The translations under genes were made by a program, and so were the position numbers. From assembly GCA_046306335.1 (NCBI GenBank), contig JBKDXM010000117.1, forward strand, positions 5,764 to 69,763: a DNA stretch of 64,000 nt. Reading direction: 5' to 3'. A model generated the notes under the pieces. It was not told the origin of the DNA. It ran no database searches and saw only the letters and a program-made list of their open reading frames with translations. This document shows, piece by piece, positions 1 to 8,086 of the stretch (positions are counted from its first letter, which is position 1; each line of letters starts with the position of its first letter). The stretch is from UBA2386 sp046306335 (lineage in GTDB: Bacteria > Planctomycetota > UBA1135 > UBA2386).

Positions 1-587
1 AACCCGCTGCGATCCCCGGCGTCGACGTCGGGCGTCGCGAGCAACCCGAGCAGGTCGTCGCCGGTGAGCCGGCGCGGTTCGCGGCCGCGGAACGCCCGCA
101 CCACCGCCTCGGCGCTGCGGCCCCGCAAGCGCGGCATCGCGTACCACGGCACGCCGTCGACGTTGCCGGTCGCGAGGATCGGCACGATCGCCGGGTGCTC
201 GAGGCGGGCGACGGCGTCGATCTCGCGGCGGAAGCGCTCGCGGGCGCCTTCGAACAGCAGCAGCTCGGGTCTCACGATCTTCAGCGCCACCTGGCGGCCG
301 AGCGACGCCTGCTCGGCGAGGTGCACGACGCCCATGCCCCCTTCGCCGAGCGTGCCGAGGATCCGGAACTCGCCGAACACGCGCGGCGGCCCGGTCGGGG
401 CCGCGACCTGCTCGAGCTTGCGCAGGTCCGCGAGTGCCTCGCGCAACCGCGGCGCGTGTTCCGGGTGCGCATCGAGGAACCGTTCGGCAGCGGCGCTACC
501 GTCCCGTTCGAGCCGCGCGAGGGTCTCGGCCAACAGCGCCTCCAACCGGTGGGCGCGCTCGTTCGGGTCGTCGTGAGGGGCGTGCAA
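1..587 (-). CDS. Serine/threonine protein kinase, N-terminal part (cut by window edge)
   Basis: Hanks-type kinase that would phosphorylate Ser/Thr on partner proteins. Seen directly: a helical, acidic N-terminal region of about 70 residues, then the glycine loop GTLGEGGMGVV (about 78-88), the ATP-anchoring lysine in VALKIV (about K103) and the alpha-C region. The frame stays open to base 1, so the catalytic loop and C-terminus lie outside the window. No ATG exists in frame near the 5' end; a TTG at 587 is the best start I can offer, and an alternative start is possible. It is divergent from the sigma-factor gene at 624, with only 36 bp between the start codons, so promoters must overlap. Sigma/kinase neighbours of this kind are common in Planctomycetota. 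The kinase call is firm; the start is not. Confidence 0.82.
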   Translation of the reverse strand, partial: MHAPHDDPNERAHRLEALLAETLARLERDGSAAAERFLDAHPEHAPRLREALADLRKLEQVAAPTGPPRVFGEFRILGTLGEGGMGVVHLAEQASLGRQVALKIVRPELLLFEGARERFRREIDAVARLEHPAIVPILATGNVDGVPWYAMPRLRGRSAEAVVRAFRGREPRRLTGDDLLGLLATPDVDAGDRSG

Positions 588-623
588 GGGGCTCCGGACG
601 CGGGCGATACTGTGCGTTCCGAC

Positions 624-1223
624 ATGAGCGAATCCAGCCTGCCCCTCGTCACGCGGGCACTTGCCCGAAATCAGGAGGCCGTCGAGCAACTCCTGGTGCA
701 GCACCTGCCGGGGCTGCGGGCATGGCTGCGGCTGCGCATGGGGCCAGGACTGCGCGCGCGAGAGACGCCGGACGATCTGGTGCAGTCGGTGGCGCGCGAG
801 GTGCTGCTCGGTCTGGACGCGTTCGAGTGGCGCGGCGAGTCGGCCTTCCGGCACTGGCTCTACCTGAAGGCGCAGCGCAAGCTGGTCGACAAGGCCCGCT
901 TCGTCGGGGCCGAGCAGCGCACGCCGGCCAAGGAACGCGATCTCGACGCGCTGGCCAGCGGGGTGGTCGCGGGGCTCGTCGCCGAGTCGCCGAGCCACGC
1001 CGCGATCGGCGCCGAGGACGTGCAACGCATCGAGGCCGCGTTCGCCGAGCTGCCGGGCGACTGGCAGGAGGCGGTCAGCCTCCACAAGCTGTGTGGCATG
1101 GCCGTGCCCGAGATCGCCGTGCGCATGCAGCGCAGCGAAGGCGCGGTGCGCAACCTGATCTGGCGCGGCCTGTCCCGGCTGGCGCTGCGCATCGGCGACC
1201 TCCGGCGCGCGGACCAGGGCTGA
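624..1223 (+). CDS. ECF-type RNA polymerase sigma factor
   Basis: 199-residue sigma-70 family protein that would redirect RNA polymerase to a dedicated promoter set. The N-terminal half carries a region-2-like stretch (ETPDDLVQSVAREVLL, then FRHWLYLKAQRKLVDKAR) and the C-terminal half a region-4 helix-turn-helix (LPGDWQEAVSLHKLCGMAV, then MQRSEGAVRNLIWRGL). The two regions are joined by a short linker, and no region 3 or region 1.1 is visible, which fits the ECF class. The ATG at 624 was chosen because it starts just before region 2; the frame is open further upstream only because it runs antisense through the divergent kinase gene. The kinase next door is the likely regulatory partner (inference). 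Confidence 0.85.
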   Translation: MSESSLPLVTRALARNQEAVEQLLVQHLPGLRAWLRLRMGPGLRARETPDDLVQSVAREVLLGLDAFEWRGESAFRHWLYLKAQRKLVDKARFVGAEQRTPAKERDLDALASGVVAGLVAESPSHAAIGAEDVQRIEAAFAELPGDWQEAVSLHKLCGMAVPEIAVRMQRSEGAVRNLIWRGLSRLALRIGDLRRADQG

Positions 1224-1562
1224 TCCGCAGCGGGCCGGACGCCTGCCTGCAGGCCGCGGGACCCGGCAGCGTGTGCCCGAACGGCCTCGCCATCGCCGCG
1301 GGCGTGGACACGCGCATCGGCAACACCTTCTGATGCGCGCAGCGGCGGTCCAGGCGGTGTCGATGGTGGCAAGCCCCCGCGTGGTTGCCGTCGTGCGAGG
1401 CGCAGCATCCCGCGCGCTCCCGCCGCGGCGGCATTCGGCGCGAGGCCGCCGACCGGGCGTTTGACCGCGAGGACGCGCGGGCTGCGCAGGATGCGCGCAG
1501 CGGCGTCGATTTTGGCCCCGACACATGTGGTTCCGTGAGCCGCAGCCGCTCACGAGGGTGGC
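1224..1562. other. Intergenic stretch without a supported gene
   Basis: 339 bp between the sigma-factor stop and the next secreted-protein gene. Open frames here lack family resemblance and look like composition effects. I see no clear terminator with a T run, no repeat and no RNA gene. It must hold the promoter of the 1563 gene. Confidence 0.4.
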
Positions 1563-2444
1563 ATGACCGCCCGCATCGCCCTTTCCCTCGCCGTCCTCGC
1601 CGCTGGTACCGCCGCCCAGACCACCGTGTTGCACTGCGACTTCGAGAATGGCCTGCCGCCGGAACTTGTTCCCGGCTCCGGCGCCGTCACCGGCGTGCAG
1701 GGCTTCGCCGGCCTCGGCCCGGCCGGCGGCGCCTTCGCGATCGAGATCGACGGCAACACGTGCTTCCGCGAGTCGTTCGCCAACGCCCTGCCCAACCAGT
1801 TCCAGAGCTACGTGCCGCCGGCCGGCGTGGAGCTGGCGCGCCGCGTCGACCTCGGCTTCAGCGGCCCGGGCAGCGTCTATACCGACAGCGCCTACAGGCT
1901 CGGCGCCGACCCGAGCTTCCTCGCGATCGGCCACACGAGCTCGACCCTGACCATCGCGATGCGCAGCGAAGGCGGCGGCATCCAGTCGCTCAACGACGAG
2001 TCGTGGGCGCTGGACAACCTGACGATCCGCGCGCTGAACACGGCGAACCCGGGCACGGTGGTCGCATGCGGCCAGGGCTGCGGCCCGACCCTGTCGGTGT
2101 TCGGCTCGCCGCGCATCGGCGCCAGCATGCCTATCCACGGCGCCAACCTGCCGGTGGGAGCAGTCGCGGCCGGCTTCGCGATCGGCACGACCGGCCTCGC
2201 CAGTCAGCCGCTGTCGCTCGGCAGCCTCGGCGCGCCCGGGTGCTTCGTGCTGCACGATGCGTCGATCCGCGCCGGCGTGCCGATGCTCGTGCAAGGCACC
2301 GCTGCGGACTTCGTCTGGCCGATCCCCTGCCTGCCCGCTGCCGTCGGCTTGCAGGCCTACCTGCAGGTCTGGGTGGTCGCCCCGAACACGAACGCCCTCA
2401 ACGTGACGACGACGAACGCCCTGCGCGTGACCTTCGGCCAGTGA
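1563..2444 (+). CDS. Secreted protein with planctomycetal C-terminal module
   Basis: 293 residues. An N-terminal signal peptide (MTARIALSLAVLAAGTAAQ) ends in a plausible AxA-type cleavage site, so the protein is exported. Residues about 20-160 resemble a lectin- or LamG-like beta domain in style (FENG near the N-terminus, then SFANALPNQFQSYVPP), but I do not recognise a defined family. The last 125 residues begin with a CGQGCGP motif and end TTNALRVTFGQ; a related ending closes the FG-GAP protein at 52843-54663, suggesting a shared surface-associated module. The function is unknown. The ATG at 1563 follows a GAGGGTGGC stretch that can serve as a ribosome binding site. Confidence 0.75.
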   Translation: MTARIALSLAVLAAGTAAQTTVLHCDFENGLPPELVPGSGAVTGVQGFAGLGPAGGAFAIEIDGNTCFRESFANALPNQFQSYVPPAGVELARRVDLGFSGPGSVYTDSAYRLGADPSFLAIGHTSSTLTIAMRSEGGGIQSLNDESWALDNLTIRALNTANPGTVVACGQGCGPTLSVFGSPRIGASMPIHGANLPVGAVAAGFAIGTTGLASQPLSLGSLGAPGCFVLHDASIRAGVPMLVQGTAADFVWPIPCLPAAVGLQAYLQVWVVAPNTNALNVTTTNALRVTFGQ

Positions 2445-2656
2445 CGCGGGCGCGTCGCCGCGTCTGGGGGTGTGCTGCGGAAATTGGGCGAACGACGACT
2501 TGCCGCGCCGTCGCCGTCGTCGACGCGACCGCGGTCCCATGCCGCGGTTCCGTCCGCATTCCTTGACGAGGACACCCCGGGTGCTGGCGCCCAGGTCGCC
2601 GGGTATCGCGACGTGGCATGCAACCGTGCATCATGTCGCGCCGACCCGGAGCCGCG

Positions 2657-3757
2657 ATGGAGCCAGACGAGCCAGCACGACGCGACGAAGACCTGCCGCC
2701 CGACGCCAGCGATCCCGGCAAGCCGCGTCGCGGCCTCACGCCGCCGTCCGGCGCGTCGCACCTCGATGACATCACGGCGCACGTCGAGCGCTGCTTCGGG
2801 CCGGTCCGGCGCGTGCTGCACGAGGTCGTTTCCGACCACGTGCACGTCGACGTCTTGATCGCCGAGGTCGCCGAGGACCATCCCTACGTCACGCTCGTCA
2901 CGTCGGGCATGAGCGACCTGCCGATGCCGTCGCAGGACGGCGGGCCGACGCGCTGCGAAGTGATGATCCGGCTGATGGCGGATCATCCGCTGTCGCAGGA
3001 GGCGTTCGCCGACGAGGCCAACTACTGGCCGATCCGGCGGCTCAAGATGATCGCACGGATGCCGCACCTGCTGGGCTCCAGCTTCGCCGCGGGCCACACG
3101 ATCGCGACCAATCCGCCGGAGCCACTGCATCCCGGGTCGGAGTTCTGCGCGCTCGGGCTGGTCGAGCCGCTCGATCCGGGCGCGCGCACGATCCGCACCA
3201 AGGACGGCCTGGAGATCACGCTGCTGCAGGTCGTGCCGATGTACCGCGAGGAACTGGCGTGGAAGCTGCAGCAACCGGCCATCGGCGCGCTCGCGGAACT
3301 CTACGACGCGGAGTCGTTCCGCATCGCCGACGCCGGCCGCGCCAAGTTGCGCGGGGAAGGCTGGGACCACCTCGTCCGCGACATGTCCACGACGATGGCT
3401 CGGGGCCGACGCGCACTGCTGCTCGTCGGCATCGCGCTCGGCGTCGTCGCCTGCGCGGACCTGGTCGTCACGTTCGTCGCGGCGGAGCGACCTGCCTGGA
3501 CGCGCTTTGGCCTCGGCGTCTGGCTCGCGAGCAGCGTCGCGCAGAGCTCGCGGCTCGCGCGCTGGCTCGCGATCGCGCTCTGCGTCGCCGCCGTGGCGAT
3601 GGGCGCGGTCGTCCTGTGGCAGCGCGGTCTCGCCGATCCCCGTCGCCTGACGCTGCTCGCGACGTTGCCGGTCTACGGCGCCTGTGCCGCCGTGCTCGCG
3701 TTCCACCCGGGCGTGCGCCTCTGGCTGCGGCACAAGCCGAAGGCAGGCGACCAGTAG
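2657..3757 (+). CDS. Suppressor-of-fused (SUFU) domain membrane protein
   Basis: 366 residues. The central part matches the SUFU fold known from bacterial immunity-type and animal Hedgehog-pathway proteins: HPYVTLVTSGMSDLPMP, then CEVMIRLMADHPLS and NYWPIRRLKMIARMPH follow in the family order. After the SUFU part, the C-terminal 120 residues contain about four hydrophobic segments (for example RRALLLVGIALGVVACADL and WLAIALCVAAVAMGAVVLW), so the protein is membrane-anchored. That tail is unusual for SUFU proteins, which are normally soluble. ATG 2657 is preferred to ATGs at 2618 and 2633 because a GGAG sits just upstream. The bacterial function is unknown; in other bacteria the domain often acts as an immunity protein (established), but no toxin gene is adjacent here. 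Confidence 0.82.
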   Translation: MEPDEPARRDEDLPPDASDPGKPRRGLTPPSGASHLDDITAHVERCFGPVRRVLHEVVSDHVHVDVLIAEVAEDHPYVTLVTSGMSDLPMPSQDGGPTRCEVMIRLMADHPLSQEAFADEANYWPIRRLKMIARMPHLLGSSFAAGHTIATNPPEPLHPGSEFCALGLVEPLDPGARTIRTKDGLEITLLQVVPMYREELAWKLQQPAIGALAELYDAESFRIADAGRAKLRGEGWDHLVRDMSTTMARGRRALLLVGIALGVVACADLVVTFVAAERPAWTRFGLGVWLASSVAQSSRLARWLAIALCVAAVAMGAVVLWQRGLADPRRLTLLATLPVYGACAAVLAFHPGVRLWLRHKPKAGDQ

Positions 3758-4158
3758 TCTGCCTCACGGCAGGCCGCGTCGCGCGGCGCACGCCTTCGCG
3801 TCCGGGAATCCGCGCCCGAGCTTGGGCGAATCGAGCGACGCACCTGCAGTCGTCGCCTTCACCCAGAGCGCGCAGCCGTGCAACGGTTCGCCTCGCGGCC
3901 CCGGTGCCGCGGAATCCTGGACGAACTGGCGCATCGTCGGCAGAGTGACGGGTCGGTCTCTGGGTGGTCCAGGGCCGCAGCGGCAACCTCCCGCGTCCCT
4001 GCGCGCGTCGGCGACCGCGCGCCGCCGCGCGGAACGGGACACCCTTGACGAACGGACGAAACGCCGCCCGCGCGGCCGGACCTGCGAACTACCGCGATTG
4101 CCCTCCACGCACGTTTCGCGCTCGGCGCGGAACCGCACGAACGCCCACGGAAGCAGCC
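3758..4158. other. Intergenic stretch, about 400 bp, no supported gene
   Basis: Open frames on both strands here lack recognisable motifs. A minus-strand frame from 4168 to 3764 gives a readable C-terminal segment but no family match I can name, so it is not called. A small hairpin (CTGCC/GGCAG) lies just after the SUFU gene stop near 3770. The stretch presumably carries the promoter of the DUF1254 lipoprotein gene. Confidence 0.35.
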
Positions 4159-5583
4159 ATGACCGCAACCTGCCCCTCGTTCCTCGCCGCCCTGGCCGCC
4201 ACCACCGTTGCGGCGCTCGTCGCCGGCTGCGCTTCGTCCTCGTCGGGGCGCGCGTTGGCGGACGGAGCCGCCGCGTCGCCCACGCCCGCCGAGGCGCGGG
4301 CGATCGCGAAGGAGGCCTGGCTGTACGCCTACGCGCCGCTGCAGGGCTACAAGACGATGTACAACCAGACGCAGAACCGCGACTTCGCCGGCTACGTCGG
4401 GGGCTTCGACCGGTTCCGTCACTACGCGCGCCTCAACACGCCCGCCGACACCGACATCGTCACCCCGAACAACGACACGCCGTACTCGTGGGCCTGGCTG
4501 GACCTGCGCGCGGAGCCGATGGTCGTGTCGCTCCCCGCGGTGCCAGCGCCGCGGTACTACGTGAACCAGTGGTTCGATCTCCACACCCACAACTTCGCCT
4601 ACACGGGTGTGCGCGCCACGGGCCGCGACGCGGGCCACTACCTCTTCGCCGGCCCGCGGTGGAACGGCGAAGTGCCAAAGGGAATCACCAAGGTCTTCCG
4701 CTCCGAGACCGACTTCGTCGGCACGCTCACGCGCACGCAGCTGGACGGCCAGGCTGACCTCGCCGCGATGCAGGCCGTGCAGGCGCAGTACACGCTGACG
4801 CCGCTGTCGCGGTTCGCCGGCACGCCCGCGCCCGCCCCGGCGCCCGCGATCGCGTGGCCGCGGTGGGACGAGGAAGCGGCGATGGGCATCGGCTGCATCG
4901 GGTACCTCAACTTCCTGCTGCAGTTCATGCCCGTCGTGGCGTCGGAGCAGGCGATGTTCGCGCGGTTCGCGCGCATCGGGATCGGCGCGGGCAAGCCGTT
5001 CGACGCGACGCAGCTCGACCCCGCCATGCGCGCCGCGATCGCGGCGGGCATGGCCGAGTCCGCCGAGGAACTCAAGGCGAAGGCGCTCGCGCAGACGTCG
5101 TCGAAGGGGTTCTTCGGCACGCGCGAAGAGCTCGGCGAGGCCTACCAGATCAACCGCTCGATGGGCGCGATGCTCGGGATCTACGGCAACAGCATCGAGG
5201 AAGCGGTCTACGCCTCGCAGCAGACGGGACCCGACGGCAAGGTGCTCGACGGCGCCAAGCACTGGGTGCTCCGCTTCGAGCCGGGCGCGCTGCCGCCCTG
5301 CAACGAGTTCTGGTCGATCACGATGTACGGGCTGCCCGACCGCTTCCTGGTCGAGAATCCGATCCAGCGCTACTCGGTCGGCGACCGCACGGAAGGCCTG
5401 CGCAAGGGCGCGGACGGCTCGCTGGAGATCTACATCCAGCACGACCGCCCGGACGGCGAGCGCGCATCGAACTGGCTGCCCGCGCCGAAGGGACCGTTCT
5501 TCTTCGTCGCGCGCTTCTACGGCCCGAGGCCGGAACTCGTCGCGGGCACGTGGACGTTGCCGGCGCTGCGCCTCGCGGATTGA
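4159..5583 (+). CDS. DUF1254/DUF1214 domain lipoprotein
   Basis: 474 residues. A signal sequence ends in a lipobox (LVAGC, lipidated Cys24), so the mature protein is membrane-anchored outside the cytoplasm. The N-terminal half is a DUF1254 domain: AWLYAYAPLQGYKTMY, then DIVTPNNDTPYSWAWLDLR and YYVNQWFDLHTHNFAYTG. The C-terminal half is DUF1214 (NEFWSITMYGLPDRFLVENP, then IYIQHDRPDGERASNWLPAP and FFFVARFYGP). The two domains usually occur together in proteins of about 450-500 residues, so length is normal. The biochemical role of the family is not established. ATG 4159 is the first start that gives an intact signal peptide; the frame is open upstream without family features. Confidence 0.9.
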   Translation: MTATCPSFLAALAATTVAALVAGCASSSSGRALADGAAASPTPAEARAIAKEAWLYAYAPLQGYKTMYNQTQNRDFAGYVGGFDRFRHYARLNTPADTDIVTPNNDTPYSWAWLDLRAEPMVVSLPAVPAPRYYVNQWFDLHTHNFAYTGVRATGRDAGHYLFAGPRWNGEVPKGITKVFRSETDFVGTLTRTQLDGQADLAAMQAVQAQYTLTPLSRFAGTPAPAPAPAIAWPRWDEEAAMGIGCIGYLNFLLQFMPVVASEQAMFARFARIGIGAGKPFDATQLDPAMRAAIAAGMAESAEELKAKALAQTSSKGFFGTREELGEAYQINRSMGAMLGIYGNSIEEAVYASQQTGPDGKVLDGAKHWVLRFEPGALPPCNEFWSITMYGLPDRFLVENPIQRYSVGDRTEGLRKGADGSLEIYIQHDRPDGERASNWLPAPKGPFFFVARFYGPRPELVAGTWTLPALRLAD

Positions 5584-5670
5584 GCAGCCGCAGGCCCGAC
5601 GGGCGGAAATAGCCGCGGCGCGGCGCGGTGGGTAGCATCCGGCGCGTCCTTCGCGCCCAAGTCCCGACCG

Positions 5671-6525
5671 ATGAGGTTGCCGATGCGTGCTGCCGACGAT
5701 TCGTCCGTGCCACCAGGTCGCCAGTTGCCGCTGCGGGCCGGGCAGCCGCCGACCGCGGACGACGGCTTGTTGCTGGCCCGGTTGCGCGCCTTCGTGTTCG
5801 ACGATCCCGGCGATCGCCTGCCCTTCACGGTCCGCTTGGCACAGGAGAACGGTTGGACGCGCGCCTACGCGCAGCGCGTTGTCGACGAGTATCGTCGCTT
5901 CGTCTGGTTGGCGTTGCGCGCCGGCCACCCCGTCACGCCGTCTCCGGCAGTCGACGAGGCGTGGCACCTGCATCTCTGCTACACGCGCGCGTACTGGCAA
6001 CGCTTCTGCGGCGACGTGCTCGGTCGCCCGCTGCACCACGAGCCGACGCGTGGCGGCGAGCGCGAGGACGGCAAGTTCGCCACGTGGTATGGCCGCACCC
6101 TGGCGAGCTACCGCGCGCACTTCGGCGAACCGCCCGCGGATGTCTGGCCGGCGCCGGGCGAGCGCTTCCGTGGGGGCGCCCCGCGCAAGGTCGACGCGGC
6201 GCGCCACTTCGTGATCGAGCGGGTGCGCGTCCGGCGGATCGCTGCGGTCGGCGCGGCCGTCACGGCGTTGGTCGCGCTCGGCGCTTGCTCCGGGCGCGCC
6301 GACAACGGCGCGCTGCTGGGGGTGGCGGGGGTCGTCGTCGTCGGGGTTCTCGTCGCCGTGCTCGTGCGCTGCGCTGCCAAGCGCGCGCGCAGCGATGATC
6401 TCGTGGGCACTGGCTGTGGTGGCCAAGGCGACGTCGGGTCCAGGCCGCGCGACGCCGCATCGGACGATGGCGGGAATGGCGGGGATGGCGATGGCGGCGG
6501 CAGCAGCGGGTGCGGCGGCGACTGA
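5671..6525 (+). CDS. Glycine-rich-domain (GRDP/TIGR04222-like) membrane protein
   Basis: 284 residues. The N-terminal 160 residues carry the hallmark of glycine-rich-domain-containing proteins: VDEAWHLHLCYTRAYWQRF, then LGRPLHHEPTRGG and FATWYGRTLASYRAHFGEPP. This is followed by two hydrophobic segments (AAVGAAVTALVALGACSG and ALLGVAGVVVVGVLVAVLV) and an acidic Gly/Ser tail ending SSGCGGD. The same order, HxxWHLHL-type domain then membrane segments then a Gly/Cys-rich terminus, is known in the TIGR04222 membrane protein family. Its function is not established. A second ATG five codons in (5683) is an alternative start. It is followed by a 184-bp gap and an unrelated lipoprotein gene. Confidence 0.75.
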   Translation: MRLPMRAADDSSVPPGRQLPLRAGQPPTADDGLLLARLRAFVFDDPGDRLPFTVRLAQENGWTRAYAQRVVDEYRRFVWLALRAGHPVTPSPAVDEAWHLHLCYTRAYWQRFCGDVLGRPLHHEPTRGGEREDGKFATWYGRTLASYRAHFGEPPADVWPAPGERFRGGAPRKVDAARHFVIERVRVRRIAAVGAAVTALVALGACSGRADNGALLGVAGVVVVGVLVAVLVRCAAKRARSDDLVGTGCGGQGDVGSRPRDAASDDGGNGGDGDGGGSSGCGGD

Positions 6526-6709
6526 TCGACTGTCGACCGCGCTGCGCGGTGGTGGCCGCCGGCGCATCGCGCCGCGGGCAAGTCCCCGGCCTCGCGTCGC
6601 CTGTGGCGGGGGCTCCCTGGGCCGGCCAGCCGGCGGCGCTGGCGTCGCGGCGTTGCGTTTGGCGACGCGCCGGCTCGCCGGCCTGCGCCGATTCCGCCAT
6701 GCTGGTCGC

Positions 6710-7852
6710 ATGCCGAACGTGCCGGGGCGCGTCGTGTCCGTTGGGCTGGGCCTGTTCGCGCTCGGCGCCTGCAACCGGCTGTCGCCGGAGCTGACGCCGC
6801 GCGTCGTCACCGACACAGGGCGGATCGTCAAGGCGCAGGCCGCGCGCGTCGACGGCCTCGGTGACCTCTCGGCGTTGGCGCTCGTGGCGTTGCGCCGCGG
6901 CGAGCCCGAGCGGCTGCTCGCGATCGGTTGGTCCGGCTACGCGGTCCTCGACGGCGAGTCGTTGGCGCCGACGCAGACGGTGCGGTTCGCGCACAGCGGC
7001 GACGTCGGCCGCATGGTCGTCCGCGACGTCGACGGCGACGGCGCGGTCGAGTTCGTGCGTCTGGGCGAGCACTGGATCGGCCGGACCGCGGTCTTCGCCC
7101 TCGACGGTTCCTTGCGCTGGCAGGATGCCGACGAGGTCCGCGCGCGCGCGCCGAACGCGACCGCGGTGGTGGACTTCGACGGCGACGGGCGCTGCGAGTT
7201 CGTCACGGCCTTCAACGTGGCGACGTCCATGCGGGTCGTCGACTGCGACGGCAAGCCGCTGCGCGAGCTGCCGTGCGCGCCGCAGACCGGCACGCTGCGC
7301 GCCGTCGACCTCGACGGCGACGGCAAGCACGAACTGGCGGCGCTCGACGGCGGAGCGCTGCGCGTCCTCGCCGGCGACGGCCGCGAGCGCCTGCGCATCG
7401 AGGCCGCGGACTGCGGCTTCCTCTCCGTGCTCGACGTCGTGCGGGATCCGACGCCGGGCGCGGACCGCGACGTGTTCCTGCTGCACGGCAGCAACGGCCT
7501 CGCGCTGTGGGGCTTCGACGGCAGACGCGTCGACGTCGGCGACGCGCGGTCGGCGCGGGACCGGTTCGGCAACGTCGACGGCGAACGCGTGCGCGTGGCG
7601 ATGGGCGGTGTCGCATGGGACGTTCGCGCCGGCTTGCTGCGGCAGCAGGCATGGCCGGCCGGGTTCGTCGCCGCGCGCGTCCGGTTGCGCTTCTTCGCCG
7701 GCGAACTGTCGTACGAGGAGGTGCTGCGCGCCGCCGGCGACGACGAGCGGTTGCGCGCGTTGGCGCTGTGCGCGCTCGCCGCGGCGCCGGGGCGGCCTGC
7801 CTGCGTATTGGTCGGCTGCGGCGGCGACGTCATCCGCTACCGCGCGCGCTGA
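6710..7852 (+). CDS. FG-GAP/VCBS-like lipoprotein
   Basis: 380 residues. The N-terminus has a hydrophobic signal and lipobox (FALGAC, Cys21). The body holds repeated acidic calcium-loop motifs typical of FG-GAP/VCBS beta-propellers: DVDGDGAVEF, DFDGDGRCEF and DLDGDGKHEL, spaced about 50-60 residues apart. These loops bind calcium and build a propeller used for extracellular interactions (established for the family). The last third has no such repeats. The ATG at 6710 directly precedes the signal peptide; the upstream open frame is GC-driven. No enzymatic motif was seen; a role in surface binding is inference. Confidence 0.78.
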   Translation: MPNVPGRVVSVGLGLFALGACNRLSPELTPRVVTDTGRIVKAQAARVDGLGDLSALALVALRRGEPERLLAIGWSGYAVLDGESLAPTQTVRFAHSGDVGRMVVRDVDGDGAVEFVRLGEHWIGRTAVFALDGSLRWQDADEVRARAPNATAVVDFDGDGRCEFVTAFNVATSMRVVDCDGKPLRELPCAPQTGTLRAVDLDGDGKHELAALDGGALRVLAGDGRERLRIEAADCGFLSVLDVVRDPTPGADRDVFLLHGSNGLALWGFDGRRVDVGDARSARDRFGNVDGERVRVAMGGVAWDVRAGLLRQQAWPAGFVAARVRLRFFAGELSYEEVLRAAGDDERLRALALCALAAAPGRPACVLVGCGGDVIRYRAR

Positions 7853-8086
7853 CGAACTGCCGGGTCCGCAGCCGTGGTCCGGCGCAGCCGAGGCGACGCG
7901 GCGACTCGTCGCGAACCGCGGCCATGGCGTCCCACGCAGGCGCGGGCGGGACCCCAGGCGTTCGACCCGGCTGCCCTGCCGCCCTCCGCCCGGCGCTCAA
8001 GTCGGGGCCGCGAAGCACCGATGCCAAGGGACTCTGGCCGCTCTCGGCCCGGCCGGCGGCGGCATGCCCACTCCCTCGCGAACGTC

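Noticed and set aside
3764..4168. Minus-strand reading frame giving a protein-like C-terminal stretch.
   Set aside because: No recognisable family or start and no supporting signal; left as intergenic.
3859..6831. 990-codon minus-strand frame over the DUF1254 gene.
   Set aside because: Antisense shadow: strand-specific motifs (lipobox, DUF1254, GRDP) are all on the plus strand.
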